From: an uncultured Clostridiaceae bacterium
Lineage (GTDB): Bacteria; Bacillota; Clostridia; Oscillospirales; Ruminococcaceae
Assembly: GCA_946411985.1 (NCBI GenBank)
Contig: CAMKFY010000013.1
Location: 1 to 16,521, forward strand
Direction of reading: 5' to 3'
Length of the DNA: 16,521 nucleotides
The stretch's first letter is position 1, and every line of letters begins with the position of its first letter. This document shows positions 1 to 6,648 of the stretch, in pieces. Position numbers and translations under genes: made by a program. The notes below the pieces were generated by a model, which saw nothing but the letters and a program-made list of their open reading frames with translations, was not told the DNA's origin and searched no databases.

Positions 1-1551
1 AAACCTAAAGAAAAAGGTTAAAAGCAATGTTCTAATATGACTGCCATCAACATCAGCATCAGCCATAATCACTATTTTGTTATAGCGTAATTTGTCTATG
101 TTAAAATCTTTGCCTATTGAAGTGCCTATAGCAGTTACAACAGGCATTAATTTTTGATTGCCATACACCTTATCTAAACGAGATTTTTCAACATTTAACA
201 TTTTGCCCCAAAGAGGTAATATTGCCTGATATTTGCGCTCCCTACCACTTTTAGCAGAGCCTCCAGCCGAATCTCCTTCCACAATATAAAGCTCAGTTAA
301 GGCTGGATCACGTTCCGAACAATCGGCAAGCTTGCCTGGCAAAGAAGCGCTGTCCATTGAAGATTTCCTTCTTGTTAGCTCGCGTGCTTTTTTTGCTTCT
401 TCGCGAGCTTTTTTTGCCACTAAACATTTTTCTACTATTTCAGACGCTATTTGCGGATTTTCATCTAAAAAATAGGTAAACTTCTCATATACCAAATCAA
501 AAAACATAGACTTACACTCAATATTCCCAAGCCTTGTTTTTGTTTGGCCTTCAAATTCGCTATCCGTAAGCTGTACGCTTATAATAGCTACCAAACCTTC
601 TCTTGTATCGTCTCCTATTAATTTTTCGCCGTCTTTTAAAAAATTATTTTTTTTAGCATACTCATTTAAAGTTTTAACTAACGAATTTTTAAAGCCTATT
701 TCATGGGTGCCTCCGTCTATAGTATTTATATTGTTTGCAAAAGAAATTATAACCTCATTATAACTATCGTTATACGCAAAAGCTACTTCACACATTGCAT
801 TACTAAACTCTTTTTTTAAATAAACAACGTCGTGCAGCATTTCAAGACCTCTTCTTTTGTGTATAAACTCTACAAAAGAAGCTATGCCTCCCTCGTAGTG
901 CAAAGTTTGACTCTTCTCATTCCCTCTGTTATCTTTTAATATTATTTTTAGCCCTGCATTTAAAAAAGCTTGCTCTCTTAACCTTTTTAAAAGCGTTTCA
1001 TAGTCGTAATTAGTGTCACTAAATATTTCATTGTCCGCTTTGAATACTACCTTGGTGCCTGTAAGGCTTGTGTCCCCTATTTGCTTTAATTTTTCATTAT
1101 ATTTACCCTTTTCAAACCTTTGAAAATATATGTGTTCGCCATCATATATTGTGAGTTCCAACCATTCACTTAAGGCGTTAACAACAGAAGCTCCAACCCC
1201 ATGTAACCCGCCAGAAACTTTATATCCGCCACCACCAAATTTCCCTCCAGCATGCAATATAGTAAACACAACGGTGGCTGCTGAAATGCCTTCTTTTTCA
1301 TGTATCCCAACAGGTATGCCACGCCCGTTATCTGTAACAGAAATTACATTATCTTTTAATATTTCTACCTCTATTTGCGTACAAAACCCAGCTAAAGCTT
1401 CGTCTATGGAGTTATCTACAATTTCATATACTAAATGATGCAACCCTCTAGCGCTTGTTGACCCTATATACATACCAGGCCTTTTGCGCACAGCTTCTAG
1501 CCCTTTTAACACCTGAATATCTTGCTCGTTATAATGATTATTTTTATCCAT
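1..1551 (-). CDS. gyrB: DNA gyrase subunit B, N-terminal 517 codons (partial, cut by window edge)
   Basis: ATP-hydrolysing subunit of DNA gyrase, which with GyrA introduces negative supercoils. The reading frame runs from ATG at 1551 to base 1 without a stop; about 120 C-terminal residues of the usual 635-650 lie outside. The GHKL ATPase domain comes first: YEIVDNSIDEA with catalytic Glu43 and Mg-binding Asn47, DNGRGIP with Asp74, and the ATP lid GGLHGVGA near 114-121. The transducer follows. The TOPRIM domain shows EGDSAGG with Glu425 and DADVDG with metal-binding Asp498, Asp500 and Asp502. GAAAGG lies 8-13 bases before the ATG and supports the start. The gene follows dnaN on the same strand but has its own promoter and is separated from dnaN by a terminator. 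ParE/GyrB ambiguity is resolved mainly by the position next to dnaA-dnaN, so the identity is near certain. Confidence 0.97.
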   Translation of the reverse strand, partial: MDKNNHYNEQDIQVLKGLEAVRKRPGMYIGSTSARGLHHLVYEIVDNSIDEALAGFCTQIEVEILKDNVISVTDNGRGIPVGIHEKEGISAATVVFTILHAGGKFGGGGYKVSGGLHGVGASVVNALSEWLELTIYDGEHIYFQRFEKGKYNEKLKQIGDTSLTGTKVVFKADNEIFSDTNYDYETLLKRLREQAFLNAGLKIILKDNRGNEKSQTLHYEGGIASFVEFIHKRRGLEMLHDVVYLKKEFSNAMCEVAFAYNDSYNEVIISFANNINTIDGGTHEIGFKNSLVKTLNEYAKKNNFLKDGEKLIGDDTREGLVAIISVQLTDSEFEGQTKTRLGNIECKSMFFDLVYEKFTYFLDENPQIASEIVEKCLVAKKAREEAKKARELTRRKSSMDSASLPGKLADCSERDPALTELYIVEGDSAGGSAKSGRERKYQAILPLWGKMLNVEKSRLDKVYGNQKLMPVVTAIGTSIGKDFNIDKLRYNKIVIMADADVDGSHIRTLLLTFFFRF

Positions 1552-1576
1552 TCTATAAATACCTTTCAAAAGTAAT

Positions 1577-1605
1577 ATAACCTTATATATAGTATATAAG
1601 GTTAT
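1577..1605. repeat. Perfect 13-bp inverted repeat over the gyrB -10 region (operator candidate)
   Basis: Arms ATAACCTTATATA (1577-1589) and TATATAAGGTTAT (1593-1605) are exact reverse complements around a 3-base centre TAG. The dyad lies 26-54 bases before the gyrB start and contains the TATACT -10 element. It has no U-run on either strand that would make it a terminator, so an operator is more likely. The GC pairs near both ends (AACC/GGTT) argue against a random AT palindrome. Confidence 0.6.
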
Positions 1606-1619
1606 CACAAAAAATTCAA
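1591..1619 (-). promoter_or_regulatory. Predicted sigma-A promoter of gyrB
   Basis: Read on the minus strand, TTGAAT (1619-1614) and TATACT (1596-1591) are separated by exactly 17 bases, placing the transcription start about 33 bases before the gyrB ATG. The -10 hexamer sits in the centre of a long palindrome, which suggests the promoter is occluded by a DNA-binding protein. Seen directly: hexamers and spacing. Inferred: activity. Confidence 0.7.
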
Positions 1620-1643
1620 CTCTTAAAATTTTAAATAATTCAA

Positions 1644-1686
1644 TATAAAAAAGCTCCAGCTTATATAAAATATAAACTAGAGCTTT
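1644..1686 (-). terminator. Rho-independent terminator downstream of dnaN
   Basis: On the minus strand a 17-bp stem (arms at 1686-1670 and 1666-1650) closes a 3-base loop. All positions pair, two of them as G-U wobbles, which pair only in the minus-strand RNA. The second arm runs into TTTTTTATATT. It would end dnaN transcripts about 320 bases after the dnaN stop and before the gyrB promoter. Confidence 0.8.
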
Positions 1687-2008
1687 GCGCTTAACCGTTT
1701 CAAAACAGCTAAGATTGGCATTAGATTAGTTCACTATAATAAAGAAAATATGAAAAAATTAAAAATAAAAAGCAAAACTATCTAAAATAAAATTGATCCT
1801 AACTAAAATCATTCGCAATACAACAAAAGGAAAATTAATATAAAAGGAATAAAAATTATATGTTTAAAGTTTTTTTAAGTAAACTAATCTATATATATGG
1901 TACTATATTTATATAAAAAGTCAATAATTTTTTGAAAAAATTTACAGTTAAAAAATGTCTACATAACGTTTAACATTATATATAAAATATTTTCTATACT
2001 TTAAACAT
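1687..2008. other. Non-coding gap between dnaN and its terminator
   Basis: No reading frame with a start and ribosome site was found on either strand. In many Bacillota this place holds the S4-domain gene (yaaA) and recF; neither is here. The stretch is very AT-rich. It contains an exact 11-bp inverted pair, ATGTTTAAAGT at 1860-1870 and ACTTTAAACAT at 1998-2008, the second copy ending one base before the dnaN stop codon. It may be the untranslated tail of the dnaN mRNA. Confidence 0.5.
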
Positions 2009-3124
2009 TTATTTTATCCTTACCGGTAGCACTAAATATAAAAAGTTTTTGTCTTCGGTTGGCTCTATTTTTATTGGCATTATTGCCCCGTTAAATGTTA
2101 TTTTTATCTCTTCACATTGGCAGTGTTTTAGCGCATCTAACATAAATTTGTTGTTAAAAGCTATCTTTTCTAATAGTTCACCATTAGTTTTTGTTTTTAT
2201 TATGTCGGTAGCTTTGCCAAGCGTGCTTTCGCAATTTAAATATATTCCGTCACTTTGTAAATTTAATACAACACTTACTTTAGGGGTTATCATAACAGAT
2301 ACTCTTTGTATGCTTTCCTCCAAAATGTTTGGTGAAATTATAATACTAGATGTCTCTGTTTTTGGTATTGCTGCTTTGTAGTCTAAAAATGAACCTTGTA
2401 ATAACCTTGAAATTATGTAATACCCAGATATATTAAATGCAATATGATTGGAAGTTATATCTATTTCTGTTATTTTGTCGTTTTCCTCAGATAAAAGTTT
2501 ATATATTTCACTTAATGTTTTGCTCGCTACAACAAATTTTAAGGGTTGGGATTTTTGTTCTAATGTACATATACTTATTGCAACCCTATATCCGTCTACA
2601 GATATAATATTCAGTTTGTTTTCGTTAATTTCAAATAATGACCCACAAAGTATTGGGTTTTGCATTGTATTTAGTGAAACAGCATACAACGTTTTAAATA
2701 TCCCGTTTTTAAGTGTGCTTTCTTTTATATTTATTTTTTTTATATCTTCTTGCTCTAAATTTGGTAGGTTTGGATAGTTTTCTGCGTTTATGCCTGCTAG
2801 CTTGTATTCTGTATGTTCTGTTTTTATTGTGGCTATTAATTTGTCTGTTACATTTATATTCACTGTGTTACCTTGCAGTTTCCTTAGAATTTCTACAAAT
2901 AGTTGTGCTTTTAAAATTATTGATCCTTCTTGTTTTTGATTTATTGGGAAAGTTTTTACTATACCAATAGAAAGGTCATATCCTGTTAATGTTAATTTAT
3001 TGTTTTCGCATTTTAATAATAAGCCTTCTAATGTTGGTTCTACACTATTTGTTTTGGAGTTTATAGCTAAAGCTACATTTATAGCTATTGTTTTTAACTC
3101 TTCTAAATTACAGCTAAATTCCAT
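2009..3124 (-). CDS. dnaN: DNA polymerase III beta subunit (sliding clamp)
   Basis: Ring-forming processivity clamp that tethers the replicative polymerase and repair factors to DNA. At 371 codons it has the normal family length for three clamp domains of about 120 residues each. Recognisable family features are GYDLSIGI in domain 1, SRLLQGSFLDYKAAIP at the domain 2-3 boundary, and the C-terminal YLVLPVRI motif that forms part of the hydrophobic partner-binding pocket. The ATG at 3124 has AAGGCGG a few bases upstream. The gene lies downstream of dnaA on the same strand, the usual order, but 528 bp away because the origin sits between them. A strong terminator follows, so it is probably not co-transcribed with gyrB. 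Sequence identity is moderate but the clamp pattern is clear throughout. Confidence 0.96.
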   Translation of the reverse strand: MEFSCNLEELKTIAINVALAINSKTNSVEPTLEGLLLKCENNKLTLTGYDLSIGIVKTFPINQKQEGSIILKAQLFVEILRKLQGNTVNINVTDKLIATIKTEHTEYKLAGINAENYPNLPNLEQEDIKKINIKESTLKNGIFKTLYAVSLNTMQNPILCGSLFEINENKLNIISVDGYRVAISICTLEQKSQPLKFVVASKTLSEIYKLLSEENDKITEIDITSNHIAFNISGYYIISRLLQGSFLDYKAAIPKTETSSIIISPNILEESIQRVSVMITPKVSVVLNLQSDGIYLNCESTLGKATDIIKTKTNGELLEKIAFNNKFMLDALKHCQCEEIKITFNGAIMPIKIEPTEDKNFLYLVLPVRIK

Positions 3125-3652
3125 TTTATATCCGCCTTTTTTTGTTTGAATATTTTATCTGTTAATTTTTTTAAATTTGGTAATACTATAAGTAGTGTTT
3201 TATTTGTTGTGTATTTGTTATTAATTTCAATGTTTTGAACAATTTATTTTTTTAATTTTGCTATATGTTTTTCTTATATATATGTATATATTATTTTAGT
3301 AGTATTAGTAGAGTATGTTTAAAACTAGAAAAATTTTAATTTATTCTTTTATGTTAGCGTTTTTTCGATATTTTTACTGTTTATATCATAGTTTAAAAAT
3401 TTTTTAAATGTTTAAAACTTTTTGTTTTTAGTTATATTGTTGAAAACTTTGTTAATAATGTTAATAACTTATGTTTATAAGTAGTAAAACTTTTTTGGGT
3501 TTTTTATTTAAAAATTTTGTTAACAATTTATTCTTTAAACATAATAAAATCTACTAGTTAAAAACTTAAATTATATGTTGCACGGCATGCACAAATTAAT
3601 ATGAAAACTTTGTTGAAAAATAAAAATCTAAAAAAAATAAACTAATAATAAA
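3125..3652. other. oriC: Predicted chromosomal replication origin (oriC) between dnaA and dnaN
   Basis: Non-coding, strongly AT-rich 528 bp. It holds a run of 9-mers related to the reverse complement of the DnaA box TTATCCACA: TGTTTAAAA (3316-3324, 3409-3417), TGTTGAAAA (3438-3446, 3611-3619), tandem TGTTAATAA (3450-3458, 3459-3467) and TGTTTATAA (3472-3480), all in one orientation. Inverse-oriented relatives are TTTTGAACA (3233-3241) and CTTTAAACA (3533-3541). Exact TTATCCACA is not seen. A palindrome TTGTTAACAA lies at 3517-3526. The box at 3316 is followed by CTA trios and an almost pure AT tract. Location and layout match the Bacillota unwinding module (family knowledge); origin function is inferred. 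Confidence 0.75.
3297..3324 (-). promoter_or_regulatory. DnaA box plus DnaA-trio array of the basal unwinding system
   Basis: Reading the minus strand in the dnaA-to-dnaN direction: TTTTAAACA (3324-3316), a 4-base spacer TACT, then CTACTAATACTACTA (3311-3297), which is five trios CTA-CTA-ATA-CTA-CTA. The opposite strand therefore carries TAG repeats, the 3'-GAT-5' trios that DnaA filaments bind in Bacillus subtilis. An AT-only or nearly AT-only tract (about 3240-3296) follows immediately, as expected for the unwinding element. The usual GC-rich spacer between box and trios is missing. Confidence 0.65.
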
Positions 3653-4969
3653 TTAGCTGTCCCTTATGTTTGTTATAATATCTTCTATTATTTCTTTCTG
3701 TTTTGGTTCTTTTTTCATTATATTTTCCACACGTTTTAAAGAGTGTGTTATTGTTGAATGGTCTCTATTTGAAAACTCTTTCCCTATTTCTTCGTATGGA
3801 GCTTGCGTTATCTCTCTTACTATATATATTGCTATATGCCTTGCTGTTGCTATTTTAGATTGGCGCTTTGTAGATTTTATATCTTTTTCCGATATATTAA
3901 ATGTTTTGCTAACTTCGCTTATTATCTTTTCTATTGTTACTGGAGTTGGTTGATCATCGTTTAATATATCTTTTATTATAGAATGTGCCATATTCATAGT
4001 TGGAGGCGAGTTTGCTAATAGTTCATATGCTTTTATTTTTTTTACCGCTCCTTCTAGCTGTCGGATATTGTTTTTTAAATTTTTTGCTATGTAGTTTATT
4101 ATGTCGTTTGGAATTTTAACATTTAACATTTCAGCTTTTCTTCTTATTATAGCCACCCTTGTTTCAAAATCAGATGGAGCAATATCTGCCATAAGCCCCC
4201 ACTCAAAGCGGGTTCTTAATCTGTCTTCTAAAGTTTTTATCTCCTTTGGCGGCCTATCTGAAGTTAGAACTATCTGTTTGCCAGCACGGTGCAGTTTATC
4301 AAACGTATGGAAAAATTCTTCTTGTGTTTGTGTTTTGCCTGCTAAAAATTGTATGTCATCCATCAAAAGGTAGTCTACTTCTCTATATTTTGCATGAAAA
4401 TCTTCCATTTTTTCTTGGCCTATGGCAGTTATAAATTCATTAGTAAACGCTTCACCGTTTATATATACAACATTTAAATTTGGTTTATTTCTATTAACTT
4501 CATAACGTATTGCAAGAAGCAGGTGGGTTTTGCCCATGCCACTAGGCCCATATATAAAAACAGGGTTATACACCTTAGTTTGGTGTTGCGCTACCGCTTT
4601 GCATGCAGCGTACGCAAATGTGTTTGTGTTGCCTACTATGAATGTGCTGAATGTGTATGGGTATTCGTCTGCAGGCTCAAATTCATTTTTTAATTCTTTT
4701 TTTTCTTGTTTTTCTTTACCATCTTCTTCCACTATTATTGTAAGCTTTACATCAAACCCTAAAATATCTTTAAAGCTTTCGCATAATCTTTCACTATATG
4801 TTGAAAGTATTATGCTTTTATGAAAATTATTTGTTGAAGAAAGCACAACATTAGAATTTTTAAGTTCCACCGCTTTTAAAGGAGCTATCCAAAGGCTATA
4901 TGCTGTTGGAGAAAGGTCTTTTTCTAGCCCGGACTTTACTATTTCAAGTACATCCGCAAACCTTGTCAT
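3653..4969 (-). CDS. dnaA: Chromosomal replication initiator protein DnaA
   Basis: AAA+ ATPase that binds DnaA boxes, opens oriC and loads the helicase. The protein has 438 residues, slightly short because linker domain II (about 84-103) is brief. Domain I occupies about 1-83. The ATPase core has Walker A GPSGMGKT (141-148), Walker B LLMDDIQ (Asp204, Asp205), sensor 1 near TSD 236-238, the arginine finger in RTRFEWG (Arg254) and sensor 2 Arg303 in RQLEG. Domain IV carries the DnaA signature as FSNRDHSTITHSL (399-411), where most Bacillota have GGRDHTT. The ATG at 4969 has AAAAGGAC 12 bases upstream and a 17-spaced promoter. The gene precedes the predicted oriC and dnaN on the same strand. Upstream lies DUF1275, not the usual divergent rpmH. 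Confidence 0.98.
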   Translation of the reverse strand: MTRFADVLEIVKSGLEKDLSPTAYSLWIAPLKAVELKNSNVVLSSTNNFHKSIILSTYSERLCESFKDILGFDVKLTIIVEEDGKEKQEKKELKNEFEPADEYPYTFSTFIVGNTNTFAYAACKAVAQHQTKVYNPVFIYGPSGMGKTHLLLAIRYEVNRNKPNLNVVYINGEAFTNEFITAIGQEKMEDFHAKYREVDYLLMDDIQFLAGKTQTQEEFFHTFDKLHRAGKQIVLTSDRPPKEIKTLEDRLRTRFEWGLMADIAPSDFETRVAIIRRKAEMLNVKIPNDIINYIAKNLKNNIRQLEGAVKKIKAYELLANSPPTMNMAHSIIKDILNDDQPTPVTIEKIISEVSKTFNISEKDIKSTKRQSKIATARHIAIYIVREITQAPYEEIGKEFSNRDHSTITHSLKRVENIMKKEPKQKEIIEDIITNIRDS

Positions 4970-5020
4970 AATAAAAACACGTCCTTTTAAATTAGTTTAA
5001 CATGCGACAATTAGAAACTT

Positions 5021-5049
5021 ATTGTAACATTTAAAGCAAAACTTTTCAA
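5021..5049 (-). promoter_or_regulatory. Predicted sigma-A promoter of dnaA
   Basis: On the minus strand TTGAAA (5049-5044) and TACAAT (5026-5021) are 17 bases apart, placing the start of transcription about 45 bases before the dnaA ATG. No canonical DnaA box was seen in the 159-bp gap to the upstream gene, so autoregulation through this gap is not evident. Confidence 0.7.
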
Positions 5050-5128
5050 GCACTACATACAATATAGCATATATAATAGACATATTAATATAACTATATT
5101 TACCTATATAAACTCTTAGTATAATTAT

Positions 5129-5878
5129 TTATTTTGTATATGCTTTATAATTTTTTTTATTTTCTATTAATATTATAAAAAAAGCAGCGGTTAATAGCAG
5201 CGAACATACAAACAAAGTGTTTTGTTCTAAATAAGTTGTTAATATTCGCCCCAATACTGCTCCCATAAAAAATGATATTATTATTATAAAATATCTAAAA
5301 CAAATAATTCCTTCATTTCTATCTTTATGCCATATAAATTTAAAAAAACTAGCAGAAGCACTTCTTAAATTTCCTGTGCACATTGTTGTAGAATATGGGC
5401 TGCCTTTTAAACTTCTAAAAGCATTTGTTTGTAGTGAACATACAAATGCAATAATAACTATAACGGTTTTATTATTAATATTTTTTGGTATTGTTGTGAG
5501 AGTAGATAGAAAGAAAATTTCTATAGATAGTATTATGCATATATAGTTTATAAAATTGTGGCTTTTTAATTTAAGCTTTACAAATTCTGTAACGCCTATG
5601 CCTATAATAAATGCAATAATAGAAAATATACATTGCACAGTTCTATCTATTTTGTTTGTATATATGAAAAGAGCTAATAGCACTATATTTCCCGTTTGAG
5701 TGTTTGCAAATACGCCATTTCTAAAAAGAAATGTGTGTGCGTCTAGTATTCCGCCCACCAAACTCAAAATAATTCCAATTTTTAAAGATTCATGCGAATT
5801 CAATTTTAAATTAATATTTTTATTCATAATCATAATTTCCAAAAATATATTTAAAAAAATTTTAAGCAAACGCTTCAT
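5129..5878 (-). CDS. DUF1275 (YoaK-type) family integral membrane protein
   Basis: Multi-pass inner-membrane protein of about 249 residues, with roughly six hydrophobic segments. Two family hallmarks are visible: the N-terminal GGILDAHTFLFRNGVFANTQ, followed by TGN (residues about 42-64), and a central LQTNAFRSLKGSPYSTTMCT, followed by GN (about 150-170). The biochemical role of the DUF1275/YoaK family is not established, so no substrate is proposed. The start is uncertain. ATG 5878 has no ribosome site and adds a hydrophobic tail, whereas ATG 5827 (codon 18) is preceded by GGAAA and begins just before the conserved domain. The gene lies between rpsO and dnaA on the same strand, 66 bp from rpsO, without a clear terminator between them. 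It is not normally a neighbour of dnaA. Confidence 0.85.
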   Translation of the reverse strand: MKRLLKIFLNIFLEIMIMNKNINLKLNSHESLKIGIILSLVGGILDAHTFLFRNGVFANTQTGNIVLLALFIYTNKIDRTVQCIFSIIAFIIGIGVTEFVKLKLKSHNFINYICIILSIEIFFLSTLTTIPKNINNKTVIVIIAFVCSLQTNAFRSLKGSPYSTTMCTGNLRSASASFFKFIWHKDRNEGIICFRYFIIIISFFMGAVLGRILTTYLEQNTLFVCSLLLTAAFFIILIENKKNYKAYTK

Positions 5879-5943
5879 TTATAAAACAGAAACATTTGCT
5901 TTATATTAAAGGTTTAAATTATTAGGAGGCTTATTCAAACAAC

Positions 5944-6207
5944 CTATTTTCTAAGCCCTAATTCTTTAATAAGTTTTCTATATTCTTCTATATTTCTCTC
6001 GCTAAGATATTTTAAAAAACTTTTTCTTTTGCCCACTTTTTTACGTAAGCCTCTGTATGAACTTTTATCGTTTTTGTGTATTTTTAGGTGTTCTGTTAAT
6101 TCTTCTATTTTGCGTGTTAATAAAGCTACCTGAACATACACAGACCCAGTATCCTTTTCCGATTTTGCAAATTTTTCAATTATAGTTTTTTTTTCGTTCG
6201 TTTCCAT
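5944..6207 (-). CDS. rpsO: 30S ribosomal protein S15
   Basis: Primary 16S rRNA-binding protein of the small-subunit platform, binding the central-domain three-way junction. The 87 residues match the family length, and the C-terminus KLIKELGLRK is typical. Residues known to touch rRNA are kept: Thr20, Gly21, Gln26, His40, His44, Asp47 and Ser50 in this numbering. The loop normally reading DHHSRRGLL is altered to DKSSYRGLR, and GSxEVQ to GSVYVQ, so the protein is divergent at otherwise very constant places. The ATG at 6207 follows AAAGGATGAT. The usual downstream partner pnp (polynucleotide phosphorylase) is absent; a DUF1275 gene follows instead. A leader of about 30 nt gives little room for the S15 autoregulatory structure. 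Confidence 0.96.
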   Translation of the reverse strand: METNEKKTIIEKFAKSEKDTGSVYVQVALLTRKIEELTEHLKIHKNDKSSYRGLRKKVGKRKSFLKYLSERNIEEYRKLIKELGLRK

Positions 6208-6245
6208 AAAACATCATCCTTTAAATTGTAAAATTCCTATTTCCT

Positions 6246-6274
6246 AGTATAATAAAACACTTATTAAACCCGAA
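6246..6274 (-). promoter_or_regulatory. Possible rpsO promoter
   Basis: TATACT (6251-6246, minus strand) is a good -10 placed about 40 bases before the rpsO ATG, but the hexamer 17 bases upstream, TTCGGG (6274-6269), is a poor -35. An imperfect dyad borders it on the upstream side (6274-6299). Confidence 0.35.
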
Positions 6275-6299
6275 AATGGATAGAGTTATTCTACCATTT
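6274..6299. repeat. Hairpin/dyad upstream of the rpsO promoter
   Basis: Arms AAATGG-A-TAGA and TCTACCATTT pair over 10 positions with one bulged A and a 5-base loop GTTAT. There is no U-run on either side, so it is not a convincing terminator. It may be an operator or the end of an upstream transcript. Confidence 0.4.
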
Positions 6300-6419
6300 A
6301 TGCTTATAATAATCAAGTACATTTTTTATTGATTTTTCATATTATATTAGCAAATAAATTTAAAGGTGTGATGTTTTTGAACAAAATTTAATTTATTATT
6401 TAATAATTAGACAAAATTT

Positions 6420-6442
6420 ACTGTTTTATACTGTAAAACAGT
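6420..6442. repeat. Perfect 9-bp inverted repeat in the rpsO-LytTR gap
   Basis: ACTGTTTTA (6420-6428) and TAAAACAGT (6434-6442) are exact reverse complements around TACTG. Just upstream, ACAAAATTTA occurs twice exactly 30 bp apart (6381-6390, 6411-6420). The 434-bp gap 6208-6641 has no credible gene. On the plus strand the stem is followed by TTTAACTT, on the minus strand by AAATTTTG, so either a weak terminator or a protein site is possible. Confidence 0.45.
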
Positions 6443-6610
6443 TTAACTTAGAAAAATAAATATTATAGGTAGTATCTATTGGAATGTGTTAAAATGTTAA
6501 ATACGCATATAATATAGCTGTAAATTTTTCAATAACGCAATAATAAAGATAATATAAGTATTTGAATTAGTTTTAGCTAAAATTATATGTTTTATACATA
6601 TAAACTATAT

Positions 6611-6648
6611 AATATAGCTAAATATTTTTGTTAATTAAATGCTATATT
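6611..6648 (-). terminator. Weak hairpin overlapping the end of the LytTR gene
   Basis: Exact 8-bp arms AATATAGC (6611-6618) and GCTATATT (6641-6648) enclose a 22-base AT-rich loop and overlap the stop codon region. No U-run follows on the minus strand, so terminator activity is doubtful. Confidence 0.25.

Noticed and set aside
3517..3526. Palindrome TTGTTAACAA as a separate operator
   Set aside because: Only 10 bp and AT-rich; it overlaps the box-like family (TGTTAACAA), so it is listed as part of the origin rather than as its own site.
5924..5929. Plus-strand AGGAGG between rpsO and the DUF1275 gene
   Set aside because: No start codon follows at ribosome-site distance and no plus-strand frame exists there, so it is a chance match.
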